DNA of 44,156 bases from Christensenella sp. UBA4263 (GCA_002395225.1 DGWH01000018.1:44323-88478), one strand, 5' to 3'; counted from the stretch's first letter, positions 32,425-41,643 are shown. Notes: a model not told the origin generated them from the sequence alone. Made by a program: numbers and translations.

Positions 32425-35397
32425 TTAACCCACCTTGACCTCTTCCATCAGGAAGCATTCCACCACGTCGCCGTTCTTGATGTCGGAATAGTTCTCAAGA
32501 CCGACGCCGCACTCATATCCCTCCGAGACCTCACGGACGGAATCCTTGAAGCGCTGCAGGGAGGAAAGCTTGCCCTCAAAGATAACCACATTGTCACGAA
32601 GCAGACGGACCTGCGCGTTGCGCTGGATCTTTCCATCCGTGACATAGCAGCCGGCAATGGTGCCGACACCGGTGATTCTGAACACATTGCGGACCTCCGC
32701 GTGCCCGAGGAGATTCTCCTTGAACTCCGGTGAGAGCAAGCCCTTCATGGCCTTCTCGATATCCTCGATGGCCTGATAGATAATCCGGTAATAACGAATA
32801 TCAATGCCATCGCGCTGAGCCGCCTCGCGGGCTTTTCCGTCCGGACGGACATTGAATCCGATAATAATGGCCCCGTCAATGCCGGCCAGCATGACATCGT
32901 TCTCCGTCACGCCGCCCACACCGCTGTGAATGGTCTTCACATGGACCTTGTCATTGCTGAGTTTTTCAAGCGACTGCTTGACCGCTTCCACGGAGCCCTG
33001 AACATCGGCCTTGATGATGATGTTCAGATCCTTCACTTCGCCCTCGGCCAGCTTACTGTAGAGCTCCTCCAGAGAAGAGGCCGAACTGCTCTTGGCCATG
33101 GAGGCACGCACCTTGGCGGAACGCTCCTGAACGACCTGACGCGCCAGCTTTTCATCCTCAACGTCAATGAGCTCCTCGCCGGCATCCGGCACCTCACCGA
33201 ATCCGACAATCTCAACCGGCGTGGCGGGACCTGCCGACTTGACGCGCTCGCCGCGGCTGTTGGTCATGGCGCGCACACGGCCATAGGTGCTGCCGGAAAC
33301 GACCATGTCGCCCACATTGAGCGTGCCGTTCTGCACGAGAACCGTGGCGACCGGGCCGCGGGAATGATCCAGCTTGGCCTCGATAATGACGCCGCGGGCC
33401 TTTCTGTCCGGATTAGCCTTCAGCTCCAGCATGTCTGCCAGCAGCAGGACATTCTCAAGAAGTTCATCCACGCCCTCGCCCGTCTTGGCGGAAACAGGAA
33501 CCATGATGGTATCGCCGCCCCACTCCTCGGGGATCAGCTCATACTGCGTCAGGCCCTGCTTGACCTGCTCCGGATCAGCGCCCGGCTTGTCGATCTTGTT
33601 GATGGCCACAATAACCGGGCACTTGGCCGCGCGGGCATGATGAATGGACTCAATGGTCTGCGGCATCACGCCGTCATCTGCCGCTACCACCAGGATGGCG
33701 ATATCGGTGGCCTGTGTGCCGCGGGCACGCATGGCCGTGAACGCCTCGTGGCCGGGGGTATCCAGGAACGTGATCTGACGTCCGTTGACCTGAGCCACAT
33801 AGGCACCGATGTGCTGGGTAATGCCGCCGGCCTCGCCGTCGGTTACCTTGGTCTTGCGGATATAGTCAAGCAGCGAGGTCTTGCCGTGGTCGACGTGACC
33901 CATCACGGTAATGACCGGCGGACGCGGCTGGAGATCCTCTTCCTTATCCTCCGTGTTCTCCGCAGAGAGCGCATCCTCTGCCGTCTTATCCAGCTTCATT
34001 TCCAGCGTGACGCCGAATTCAGAGGCGACCAGAGAGGCGGTATCAAAATCCAGTTCCTGATTGATCGTGGCCATGATGCCCAGGAGCATCAGCTTCTTGA
34101 TGATCTCGCCGGCCGGCTTGCCGATACGCTCCGTCAGGTCGCGCACGGTGATCGTCTCCGCCGTCATGAACGCGGTTTCAATCTTGATCGGCGCCATCTT
34201 CTGCTGCTTGTCCTGCTTGGTCTGCTTCTTCCTGCGGCCGCGCACCACTTCATCATCCATGTCGCTGTAACCGCTCTCACGCGCAAGCTGTTTGCGGTTC
34301 TTGGTGACCTGATGCTCAGGATCATGCTGCCGCTGACGCAGCTTCTTGTTGGGATCGTAGTTGGAAACGCGTTCCTTCTCGATGGACGGAATGATATCCG
34401 GTTCCGCCGCCTTGGACTTCATCCTGGCCCCTGCCGGACGGTTCTGCGGTCCGTTTCCCGGCCTCATGCCGCCCTGCTGGCCCGGCTGCCCCTGACGGGC
34501 AAAGCCCTGGCCCTGCTGACCCGGCCGGCCGAATCCCTGACCCTGCTGTCCCTGACGAGGCACAAAGCCCTGGCCCTGCTGTCCCTGACGAGGCGCAAAA
34601 CCCTGACCCTGCTGGCCCTGACGGCCAAAGCCCTGACCCTGCTGGCCCTGACGGCCAAAGCCCTGACCCTGCTGCCCCTGACGCGGTGCAAAGCCCTGAC
34701 CCTGTTGCCCCTGACGAGGCGCAAAACCCTGACCCTGCTGGCCCTGACGCGGATATCCCTGGCCCTGCTGACCCTGACGCGGATATCCCTGGCCCTGCTG
34801 TCCCTGTCGCGGATATCCCTGACCCTGCTGACCCTGACGGGGCTGGGCCTGACCCTGACGCGGCTGGCTCTGGGTCTGCTGACCCTGCTGTGCCGGACTC
34901 TGCTGCTCCTGGGCCGGACGGACATTCCCCTGCGGCTGTGCGGCTTTTACAGGCTGTTCCTTACCAGCAGGCTCAGAGGTCCGGTTTTCCTGTACCGGTT
35001 TCTCAGCTGCTGCCTTTGCTTCGGGCTGCACCTTCTCCGTTTTCTCGGCTTTTTCCTCGAGGGGCAAATGCTCGGCCTTTTCATTCTTTGTCTCAGCCGC
35101 AGGCGTCTTCATCTCCCTGACCGGATCGGCCTTCTCAGGGGCTGCCACGGGTTCTGAGGACGCGGCCGGCTTCTCCTCAACGACATCATCCGGCATGGTC
35201 CACGCTTTGGTTGCCTGGATTGTCCGCATTTTCTGCTCGGCAATCGCCGCCTCTTCTTTCTGTGCAAAGCCTGTCTCGATCTTTTTCAGATCAGCCAGCA
35301 GCTTCTCGGCAGCACTCTTCGTTTTGGTGACGTCCGCATAGAGTTGAACAGATTTCTGACTGAGTTCCTTGGTTAATTCTTGAATTTTCTTCGCCAT
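32425..35397 (-). CDS. infB: Translation initiation factor IF-2
   Basis: 990 residues. IF-2 is the GTPase that places initiator fMet-tRNA on the ribosome. The N-terminal half is variable: a charged helix region (1-60), a Lys/Glu/Ala stretch (60-170), and a Gln/Gly/Arg repeat (about 172-310). After a short IF2_N domain (PIKIETAFMTAETITVRDL) the GTPase begins: G1 MGHVDHGKTS near 497, G2 GGITQHIGAY, G3 DTPGHEAF, G4 NKID, G5 SAK. The beta-barrel domains and C-terminal fMet-tRNA-binding domain follow, ending LMEEVKVG. It starts 21 bases after ylxQ. The GQ-rich tract is the unusual part. Confidence 0.97.
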   Translation of the reverse strand: MAKKIQELTKELSQKSVQLYADVTKTKSAAEKLLADLKKIETGFAQKEEAAIAEQKMRTIQATKAWTMPDDVVEEKPAASSEPVAAPEKADPVREMKTPAAETKNEKAEHLPLEEKAEKTEKVQPEAKAAAEKPVQENRTSEPAGKEQPVKAAQPQGNVRPAQEQQSPAQQGQQTQSQPRQGQAQPRQGQQGQGYPRQGQQGQGYPRQGQQGQGYPRQGQQGQGFAPRQGQQGQGFAPRQGQQGQGFGRQGQQGQGFGRQGQQGQGFAPRQGQQGQGFVPRQGQQGQGFGRPGQQGQGFARQGQPGQQGGMRPGNGPQNRPAGARMKSKAAEPDIIPSIEKERVSNYDPNKKLRQRQHDPEHQVTKNRKQLARESGYSDMDDEVVRGRRKKQTKQDKQQKMAPIKIETAFMTAETITVRDLTERIGKPAGEIIKKLMLLGIMATINQELDFDTASLVASEFGVTLEMKLDKTAEDALSAENTEDKEEDLQPRPPVITVMGHVDHGKTSLLDYIRKTKVTDGEAGGITQHIGAYVAQVNGRQITFLDTPGHEAFTAMRARGTQATDIAILVVAADDGVMPQTIESIHHARAAKCPVIVAINKIDKPGADPEQVKQGLTQYELIPEEWGGDTIMVPVSAKTGEGVDELLENVLLLADMLELKANPDRKARGVIIEAKLDHSRGPVATVLVQNGTLNVGDMVVSGSTYGRVRAMTNSRGERVKSAGPATPVEIVGFGEVPDAGEELIDVEDEKLARQVVQERSAKVRASMAKSSSASSLEELYSKLAEGEVKDLNIIIKADVQGSVEAVKQSLEKLSNDKVHVKTIHSGVGGVTENDVMLAGIDGAIIIGFNVRPDGKAREAAQRDGIDIRYYRIIYQAIEDIEKAMKGLLSPEFKENLLGHAEVRNVFRITGVGTIAGCYVTDGKIQRNAQVRLLRDNVVIFEGKLSSLQRFKDSVREVSEGYECGVGLENYSDIKNGDVVECFLMEEVKVG
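34476..34880 (-). repeat. Low-complexity Gln/Gly/Arg coding repeats in infB
   Basis: Tandem degenerate units of 24-30 bases encode repeats of the form RQGQQGQGY P, RQGQQGQGFAP and RQGQQGQGFG, more than ten copies, with shared phrasing CCCTGACCCTGCTG on the plus strand. The frame is kept throughout. Confidence 0.9.
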
Positions 35398-35418
35398 TCA
35401 GCAATTGCACCCCACAAT

Positions 35419-35781
35419 TCACATTTTTGCCTGTGTTTGTCCGTCGTTGAGTTCGAATTGTATTTCATTGAATTTGTTTTCCACGACCTTTTTGTAAAGC
35501 AGATCACCAAGTCCGCCTTTTTGTACGCCGGCCACGATGCATGCCGGACGTCCGAGTGCCGTTCCCAGGCATCCCTCCGCCACAGTTACCGCGGGACAGC
35601 CGTAAAAACGACATTTGTCAAGAACCGTTTTCTTTGTATTCGCTGAGACCGCCGCGTCGATCAGAACCAGTGCCGCCTTCCCGCCGGACAACAGCATCCG
35701 GGTCTTCGGCTCACCGATGACGACCTGGCCGGAACGCATGGCAAGTCCCAGCGTACCGAAAAAAGCATTTGCTTTATTCAT
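35419..35781 (-). CDS. ylxQ: L7Ae-family K-turn RNA-binding protein YlxQ
   Basis: 120 residues from ATG 35781, with GAGG six bases upstream inside ylxR. It opens MNKANAFFGTLGLAMRSGQV, the usual YlxQ start, and includes KTRMLLSGGKAALVLIDAAV and NTKKTVLDKCRFYGCP, the L7Ae fold that binds kink-turn RNA. The C-terminus departs from the family core. It overlaps ylxR by eight bases and precedes infB. Confidence 0.92.
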   Translation of the reverse strand: MNKANAFFGTLGLAMRSGQVVIGEPKTRMLLSGGKAALVLIDAAVSANTKKTVLDKCRFYGCPAVTVAEGCLGTALGRPACIVAGVQKGGLGDLLYKKVVENKFNEIQFELNDGQTQAKM

Positions 35782-36037
35782 CCATTTCCTCTGCAAGACG
35801 ATCAAAGATTTCCTCGCCGATCCGGGTTTCAAGGGCCCGTTCCAGCTGCCGCTGCTGCCGCGCTTTCATCAGACATTCCCTGCTGCGGCAGATGTAAGCA
35901 CCGCGGCCGGAGGCTTTTCCGGTTTTATCAAAGGAGATTTCGCCCTCCGCATTTTTGACAATGCGCAGAAGGCTCTTTTTCTCTTTCATCTCTCGGCAGC
36001 CGACACACATACGCATCGGAATTTTTCTTGCTTTCAA
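35774..36037 (-). CDS. ylxR: YlxR (DUF448) RNA-binding protein
   Basis: 87 residues. MRMCVGCREMKEKKSLLRIV near the start and GRGAYICRSRECL in the middle are the signature of YlxR, a small nucleic-acid-binding protein encoded between nusA and infB in Gram-positive bacteria. It starts 11 bases after nusA and overlaps ylxQ by eight bases. Confidence 0.95.
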   Translation of the reverse strand: MKARKIPMRMCVGCREMKEKKSLLRIVKNAEGEISFDKTGKASGRGAYICRSRECLMKARQQRQLERALETRIGEEIFDRLAEEMDE

Positions 36038-36048
36038 ACTGATTCCCC

Positions 36049-37287
36049 TTACTTCACATCATCCGGAATGTCCAGATCATCCACCTTGAGATCATCCAGA
36101 TCCAGTTCATCAATGGAAAGATCATCAAGGGCGTCCGAAGTATCCGGCATTTCCGGCTCCTTAGCCTCAGCTGCGGCCGGTGCTTCCTTTTCCTGCTCCG
36201 CCTCCGCTGCCTGGGTAGCACTCTTGATATCGATCTTCCAGCCGGTCAGGCGGGCCGCCAGACGGGCGTTCTGTCCTTCCTTGCCGATGGCCAGGGACAG
36301 CTGATTGTCCGGCACCACCACATTGCAGATCTTTTCCTTCTCATTGATCGTGGCACTCAGCACATTTGCCGGGTTCAGGGCATTTGAGACGAATTCCGTG
36401 GGATCCTGAGACCATTTGATGATATCAATCTTCTCATTTTTGAGTTCCGTGACCACCCGGTCAACCCGCTGGCCGCGGGGACCCACGCAGGAACCCACCG
36501 GATCAATCATGGCATCCGTGGAATGAACCGCGATTTTCGTTCTGGAACCGGCCTCGCGGGCGATGGACTTGATCTGAACCTCGCCTTTCTGAATTTCCGG
36601 AACCTCCATCTCAAACAGGCGCTTGACCAGACCCGGGTGGATTCTGGACACATGTACCTGTGTGCCGCCTTTTCCGCCGCGGCCGCCGTCCACCTCAAGG
36701 ACATAGACCTTGAGACGCTCGCCCGGCGTATAATTGTCCGTGGGCATCTGCTGGCTGACCTCAAGAATGCCGGCCGTCTTGCCGATTTCCACATTGACAT
36801 CATGGCTGATGGGGTCCACGCTGTAAATGATGGCCGTCAGGATCTCATTTTCCTTTTCAATGAAGGAATCGTAGGTCTTGCCGCGCTCGGCCTCGCGGAT
36901 CTTCTGCACGATGACCTGCTTGGCCGTCTGTGCTGCCATGCGCCGGAAATTGGAGGGCGTCACCTCGGTTTCGACGATGTCATCCTCCTCATAGCTCGGC
37001 TGTATCTTCCTTGCCTCTTCAAGAGAAATCTCGGTCGCATCATCTTCCACTTCCAGAACAACTGTTTTGCGTGCGTAAAGATGAACTGCACCATTTTCCC
37101 GGTTCAATTCAACCCGAACATTGGTATTGACGGGAGCAGCGCCGTTCTGCTTGTTAAAGTTATTTTTATAGGCACTGCGGAGTGCTTCCTCGATGGCCGT
37201 AAAAAGGACTTCCTTGCTGATGCCCTTTTCCTTGGCCAGCGCCGCAACAGCCTCGATCATTTCCTTGTTCTGATTTTTATCCAGCAT
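36049..37287 (-). CDS. nusA: Transcription termination/antitermination factor NusA
   Basis: 412 residues. NusA binds RNA polymerase and nascent RNA and tunes pausing, termination and antitermination. The N-terminal polymerase-binding domain (EVLFTAIEEALRSAYKNNF), an S1 domain, and two KH domains (PVGSCVGPRGQRVDRVVTEL and LAIGKEGQNARLAARLTGWK) are in the usual order. After the second KH domain there is an acidic tail of about 65 residues (Glu/Ala then Asp/Leu-rich, ending DDLDIPDDVK), an extension that varies between species. It starts 20 bases after rimP with GGAGG nearby. Confidence 0.97.
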   Translation of the reverse strand: MLDKNQNKEMIEAVAALAKEKGISKEVLFTAIEEALRSAYKNNFNKQNGAAPVNTNVRVELNRENGAVHLYARKTVVLEVEDDATEISLEEARKIQPSYEEDDIVETEVTPSNFRRMAAQTAKQVIVQKIREAERGKTYDSFIEKENEILTAIIYSVDPISHDVNVEIGKTAGILEVSQQMPTDNYTPGERLKVYVLEVDGGRGGKGGTQVHVSRIHPGLVKRLFEMEVPEIQKGEVQIKSIAREAGSRTKIAVHSTDAMIDPVGSCVGPRGQRVDRVVTELKNEKIDIIKWSQDPTEFVSNALNPANVLSATINEKEKICNVVVPDNQLSLAIGKEGQNARLAARLTGWKIDIKSATQAAEAEQEKEAPAAAEAKEPEMPDTSDALDDLSIDELDLDDLKVDDLDIPDDVK

Positions 37288-37307
37288 ACCGTAAGATCCT
37301 CCATCTA

Positions 37308-37817
37308 CTATTCTTCGGTTAACTCCTCGGTGATCAGATTCACAATGTTTCCGTTCAGATCATCCTCTGTAATGATCACAACCGGCTTGCACAGGGAAAC
37401 CCCTTTGAGTTCAAAGGTTTCCTGATTTTCCCCTTCGGCGATGGTAAAGGCCGAGCCCTCAAAACCGGTCAGCTCACCCTCAAACACCTTTTTGCCGCCG
37501 CGCGGCCGGTACAGATGCACCTCAACCCGGTCACCCATGTGCGCGCGGAAGTCCTTTTCCTTTTTAAGAGGACGATCAATACCCGGCGAACATACCTCAA
37601 GAAAGTCATAATCGACCTGCTCTACCAACGGTATCACGCGACGATGATAACTCTCACAGTCATTCAAGGTAATCCCACCGGGCTTGTCTATATATATACG
37701 GAAATAACGACTGGCGCCTTCCTTGACGATCTCCGCATCCACAAACTCAAAACCGAATTCACCCGCCAGAGATTCCAGCTGAGGTTCCAGTGTCCTGTTC
37801 AGCTCACTTCGTGCCAT
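37308..37817 (-). CDS. rimP: Ribosome maturation factor RimP
   Basis: 169 residues from ATG 37817, with AAAAGGAG seven bases upstream; the frame to 37922 would run through a palindrome and lacks a ribosome binding site. RimP acts in 30S assembly. The sequence shows LAGEFGFEFVDAEIVKEGAS, RIYIDKPGGITLNDCESYHR and DYDFLEVCSPGIDRPLKKEK, the standard RimP motifs. It is the first gene of the operon through ribF. Confidence 0.96.
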   Translation of the reverse strand: MARSELNRTLEPQLESLAGEFGFEFVDAEIVKEGASRYFRIYIDKPGGITLNDCESYHRRVIPLVEQVDYDFLEVCSPGIDRPLKKEKDFRAHMGDRVEVHLYRPRGGKKVFEGELTGFEGSAFTIAEGENQETFELKGVSLCKPVVIITEDDLNGNIVNLITEELTEE

Positions 37818-37880
37818 TCGCACTCTCCTTTTAAACGCTGTCCTTTCCGCACCGCTGGTGGAAAGGGCCGAATTAGAACA

Positions 37881-37906
37881 GAAAGAGTGGGCATGCCCAC
37901 TCTTTC
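37881..37906. repeat. Perfect 26-bp palindrome in the rimP operon leader
   Basis: GAAAGAGTGGGCA is followed at once by its exact reverse complement. It lies between the operon promoter and the rimP start, so the transcript would carry a strong stem in its leader. The sequence after it on the minus strand is TGTTCTAATT, not a clean T-run. It may be a protein-binding site or an attenuator stem. Confidence 0.75.
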
Positions 37907-37940
37907 CATAAAAATCAAACAATCATCAACAAACAGAAGT

Positions 37941-37969
37941 ATTATACAACCCTCTGCGAGAAAAAACAA
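37941..37969 (-). promoter_or_regulatory. Promoter of the rimP-nusA-infB-ribF operon
   Basis: On the minus strand TTGTTT (37964-37969), 17 bases and a perfect TATAAT (37941-37946) lie about 124 bases before rimP. Upstream sequence is AT-rich. Confidence 0.75.
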
Positions 37970-38066
37970 GGTATAGCAAAAAAATTACATAATTTTACAG
38001 GTTTAGACAAAAACACGAATATATATAAATGCAGAGTGTACAATAATAAGTAGCTTCCGGTCCGTT

Positions 38067-38720
38067 TCAGTCAAAGAGAAACGCGTTCAGTTCAGACGGA
38101 TGCTCAAAAAAATTTTTACACCGCTCCCGCATATACCGGCGAATGGACTCGATCCGGTGAGCCCAGGCCGCACAGGCAAAGTCCACGCCGGCCGCCCCGG
38201 CCATGTCAAGTCCGGGTTTCAGGTCATCCACCACCAGACATTCTGCGGGCCGAAGATCAAACATTTCCCGGATCCGTTCCACCGGATAGGGAGCGGGTTT
38301 GCGCTGTTCCCTGGGCATCTCCCACCCAAAAACCGCATCCGGCTCCGGCAGATCATTGGCGGCATAGTCTCTCAGAATATTGGTTTTGACCGAATGTGAT
38401 ACCACGCAGACGAGTCCGCCCTCTGCCTTTTGCCGCCGGATGATGTCCGGGATTCCGGGGAAGCACCTGGGAATTCGCTCCCGGACATAGCTCTGCCAGA
38501 TCCCGTATTCCGTGTCCAGTTCCTGACTGGTCATCTGCAGCACATTTTCGCAGTATTCAAGGAACCCCGGTTTGAAATTCAGCTTGAAATAGTCCTCCAG
38601 TGACACATAATGATATGGCCGCATCCTGGCCAGCGCCGCCAGAAAAGCCGGATAATGAATCTCCCTTGTACTGTCCATGACCGTATCATCATGGTCCAGA
38701 ATCAGACATCTGTAACGCAT
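38067..38720 (-). CDS. HAD-superfamily hydrolase (phosphatase-like)
   Basis: 217 residues. Motif I is LILDHDDTVMDS, with Asp9 as the nucleophile and Asp11 as the acid/base. Motif II is near VCVVSHS, motif III the lysine of REQRKPAPYP and motif IV VVDDLKPGLDMA. A helical cap lies between motifs I and II, as in the beta-phosphoglucomutase/phosphoglycolate-phosphatase group. The late segment GVDFACAAWAHRIESIRRYM is typical of that group. The substrate is unknown. GGAA lies upstream of the ATG. It is convergent with nothing; its 3' end faces the rimP promoter region. Confidence 0.9.
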   Translation of the reverse strand: MRYRCLILDHDDTVMDSTREIHYPAFLAALARMRPYHYVSLEDYFKLNFKPGFLEYCENVLQMTSQELDTEYGIWQSYVRERIPRCFPGIPDIIRRQKAEGGLVCVVSHSVKTNILRDYAANDLPEPDAVFGWEMPREQRKPAPYPVERIREMFDLRPAECLVVDDLKPGLDMAGAAGVDFACAAWAHRIESIRRYMRERCKNFFEHPSELNAFLFD

Positions 38721-38795
38721 TGTATTCCTTTCTGATTTCCTGTATTAAACGATGCCGGTGCGGGCACAGGATGACTGGAACTGAAAAATGACTGA

Positions 38796-38825
38796 TTGTA
38801 TCCGGTATACCGCTCATGATATAAT
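38796..38825 (+). promoter_or_regulatory. Promoter of the beta-mannosidase gene
   Basis: TTGTAT (38796-38801), 18 bases and a perfect TATAAT (38820-38825) lie 88 bases before the start codon. Confidence 0.6.
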
Positions 38826-38842
38826 CAGCCGCAGCATCCGAT

Positions 38843-38869
38843 GTGCTCCTGCAATTGATTCCGGAGCAC
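38843..38869 (+). promoter_or_regulatory. Inverted repeat in the beta-mannosidase leader, possible operator
   Basis: GTGCTCC (38843-38849) and GGAGCAC (38863-38869) are exact inverted copies with a 13-base gap, starting about 18 bases after the -10 box. This fits either a repressor site just downstream of the start of transcription or a leader hairpin. Confidence 0.45.
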
Positions 38870-38912
38870 GGTTCATGCCAATTACCGCAACGATGAACGG
38901 GAGGATCTCTTC

Positions 38913-41624
38913 ATGCAGATTAAAAAACTGGATAAAGGATGGACATTGTCCGTCCTCGGCGAAAACGTTTACGGCATTCCCGAAGCGCCCGTTGAAACCA
39001 GTGTCCCTTCCAGTGTGTACAGCACATTGCTGGAACACAAACTGATTCCTGACCCATTTTACCGCGACAATGAACTTTTGGCAACGCGTCTCCTTGAAAA
39101 TGATTTTGATTACGAGACGGTTTTCACCCTTTCCGCCGATGAAATCGCAGACCATGCGGTTCTGCTCCGTTTTAACGGCATCGACACGCTGGCTGAAATT
39201 TACCTGAATGATGTTCAGATCGGTTCTGCGGATAACATGCACCGCGTCTGGGAATACGATATTACCGGATTCGTCTCGCCGGATGTTCCCATCCGTCTGC
39301 GGGTGCACCTGCTTTCCCCCATCCGTTACATTCTCTCCGAGAATGCGCGCTGCCCGGTGGGCGCCTCCTCGGATGCCATGCCCGGCTTCCCGCATCTGCG
39401 CAAGGCGGCCTGCATGTTCGGCTGGGACTGGGGTCCGCGCCTTCCTGATGCCGGCCTGTTCCGCCCGGTGGAGCTTTTGCTGGTCAGGACCGCGCGCCTT
39501 GAATCCGTGGGCATCCGGCAGGTACATCACCGCCAGGACGGCGCCGTGACCGGCGTCACCCTCCATCTGGATGCTCATGTCGAATTCAGCAGCACGGACA
39601 CCCTCGGTTTCTGTTCGGTCAGCGCCGAGGTGACGGCACCGGATGGCAGCACATTTTCGGCCGTCTGTGAATGCCCGGATCCGACATATTTTGCCACACT
39701 GAATGAGTCCCTGTACAGTCCCAGCGTCATTCGTCCCCAGGTCCACACCTTCCTGTCCGTTGAGGTGGAACATCCGGAGCTCTGGTGGCCCAACGGGTAC
39801 GGTGCACAGCCCCTGTACACCGTCACGACAGAACTGCGGGATGAAAACGGCGAGATTCTCGATACGATCTGCAGCCGCATCGGCCTGCGCACCCTGACCG
39901 TCAATACGGATCCCATGCCCGGTGAGCAGTTTGATCCCCACATGACCGGCCAGACGCCGGACCTGGATGATGGCACGAACCTGATCCTCTTTGCGGGTGA
40001 ACGAAAGCAGCTCTCGCTTACCCGGGATGACAAACCGCTGGAAGGACGCAATTTTGCCTTTGAGGTCAATGGCCTGCAGATCTTTGCCATGGGCGCTGAC
40101 TATATCCCGGAGGACAATCTCCTCACCCGGGTCACCCGTGAGCGGACCGACCTGCTCCTTTCCACCGCCCAGGAGAGCCACTTCAACTGCATCCGCATCT
40201 GGGGCGGCGGCTACTTCCCGGATGACTTTTTCTATGATCTCTGCGATGAAAAAGGCCTGCTGATCTGGCAGGACATGATGTTTACCTGCGCCTCCTATGA
40301 GCTCAGCCCGGACTTTATCCGGAATGTGGATGCCGAGATGCGGCAGAATATCCGGCGCCTGCGCAATCACGCGTGCCTTGGACTGTGGTGCGGAAACAAC
40401 GAGCTTGAGACACAGTACGAATTCAATTCCTGGCCGAAGAGCCGCAAACAGTTCTACGATTACATCCGTCTGTTTGAGGACCTGATTCCAAGGATCGTCT
40501 CCGAGGAAGCGCCGGATGCCTTCTACTGGCCATCCTCCCCCTCCTCCGGCGGAAACTTTGAAAACAGCAGTGCGGAAAACTGCGGAGATACCCATTACTG
40601 GGGCGTCTGGCACGGCAACGAGCCCTTTACGGCCTACCGGAAGCATCACTATCGCTTCCTGTCCGAGTTCGGCTTCCAGTCCTTCCCGGCACTTCCCACC
40701 ATCCGCCGGTTTGCCGGTGAAAATGACCTCAACATCTTCTCCCGTGTCATGGAAATGCATCAGCGGAACGCCGCAGCCAATGGCAAGATCCTCAATTATC
40801 TTTCCGCCACGTTCCTCTATCCGAAGAACTTCAGTGAACTGGTCTACTGTTCCCAGCTTCTGCAGGCGGATGCCATCCGTTACGGCGTGGAACACTTCCG
40901 CCGTCACCGCGGCACCTGCATGGGAACGGTCGTCTGGCAGCTGAATGACTGCTGGCCGGTGGCCAGCTGGGCCAGCGTTGATTATTACGGCAACTGGAAA
41001 GCGCTGCAGTATGCGGAAAAGCGCATGTTTGCCCCGGTCCTCCTGTCCTGCGAGGAGCATGGTGAGATTGACCAGAAGCCCAATCCCAATACCCTTCCGG
41101 TGCCGGTGGATATCAGTGCGGATCTGCACGTGGCCAATGAAACCGGCTCGGTCGTATCAGGAAAGGTGCTCTGGCAGCTCCGTCTGCCGGATTCCTCCGT
41201 CATCCGCGAAGGCGAGTTCCCGGTAACGGTGCAGCCTTACAGCGGCTGCTGGCTCCCGCATCTGGACTTTAACGACCAGAATCCCCTCAGGGTTCACCTG
41301 ACCTACCAGCTGATCTCCGACGACTGTTGCCTCTCCAGCGGTTCCTCTCTGTTCTGCGCGCCCAAGCATTACGCGTTTTCCGATCCGAAGCTCACGCTGC
41401 GCCGAGAGGGAGATACCCTGATTGTCACCTCCGACTGCTTTGCCAGAGCGGTGGCCGTCGAGGCAGAATCGCAGGTGCTGCGGCTTGATGACAACTATAT
41501 TGATCTGGAAAAGGGTGAGCATCGATTTACGATTCTCCCCACCCGCGACTTTACCGCGGCCGGAACGGAATCGGAGACGGGAACGCTTCGGGTCCGCAGT
41601 CTCTATGATACCTATGACAGGTAA
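38913..41624 (+). CDS. Beta-mannosidase, glycoside hydrolase family 2
   Basis: 903 residues. It removes terminal beta-mannose from mannan or glycan oligosaccharides by a retaining mechanism. The N-terminal sugar-binding jelly roll runs to about 200 (LLRFNGIDTLAEIYLNDVQI and GCMFGWDWGPRL-like CMFGWDWGPRLPD), then an Ig-like domain and the TIM barrel. The acid/base is the Glu of GLWCGNNELE (about residue 497), and the nucleophile that of FLSEFGFQSFPAL (about 585). VVWQLNDCWPVASWASVDYY closes the barrel. There is no signal peptide, so it acts on imported oligosaccharides. GGGAGG lies eight bases before ATG. A terminator follows, so it is a single-gene unit. Confidence 0.95.
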   Translation: MQIKKLDKGWTLSVLGENVYGIPEAPVETSVPSSVYSTLLEHKLIPDPFYRDNELLATRLLENDFDYETVFTLSADEIADHAVLLRFNGIDTLAEIYLNDVQIGSADNMHRVWEYDITGFVSPDVPIRLRVHLLSPIRYILSENARCPVGASSDAMPGFPHLRKAACMFGWDWGPRLPDAGLFRPVELLLVRTARLESVGIRQVHHRQDGAVTGVTLHLDAHVEFSSTDTLGFCSVSAEVTAPDGSTFSAVCECPDPTYFATLNESLYSPSVIRPQVHTFLSVEVEHPELWWPNGYGAQPLYTVTTELRDENGEILDTICSRIGLRTLTVNTDPMPGEQFDPHMTGQTPDLDDGTNLILFAGERKQLSLTRDDKPLEGRNFAFEVNGLQIFAMGADYIPEDNLLTRVTRERTDLLLSTAQESHFNCIRIWGGGYFPDDFFYDLCDEKGLLIWQDMMFTCASYELSPDFIRNVDAEMRQNIRRLRNHACLGLWCGNNELETQYEFNSWPKSRKQFYDYIRLFEDLIPRIVSEEAPDAFYWPSSPSSGGNFENSSAENCGDTHYWGVWHGNEPFTAYRKHHYRFLSEFGFQSFPALPTIRRFAGENDLNIFSRVMEMHQRNAAANGKILNYLSATFLYPKNFSELVYCSQLLQADAIRYGVEHFRRHRGTCMGTVVWQLNDCWPVASWASVDYYGNWKALQYAEKRMFAPVLLSCEEHGEIDQKPNPNTLPVPVDISADLHVANETGSVVSGKVLWQLRLPDSSVIREGEFPVTVQPYSGCWLPHLDFNDQNPLRVHLTYQLISDDCCLSSGSSLFCAPKHYAFSDPKLTLRREGDTLIVTSDCFARAVAVEAESQVLRLDDNYIDLEKGEHRFTILPTRDFTAAGTESETGTLRVRSLYDTYDR

Positions 41625-41643
41625 TGCCTGACGATTCCGCGAT

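Noticed and set aside
32926..35157. Plus-strand open frame of 743 codons opposite infB
   Set aside because: It mirrors the IF-2 gene, and its Leu/Thr-rich repeats are just the antisense of the Gln/Gly tract.
38814..41129. Minus-strand open frame of 771 codons opposite the beta-mannosidase gene
   Set aside because: The GH2 gene on the plus strand has all family motifs and a ribosome binding site. The antisense frame is a by-product of its codon use and shows no recognisable domain.
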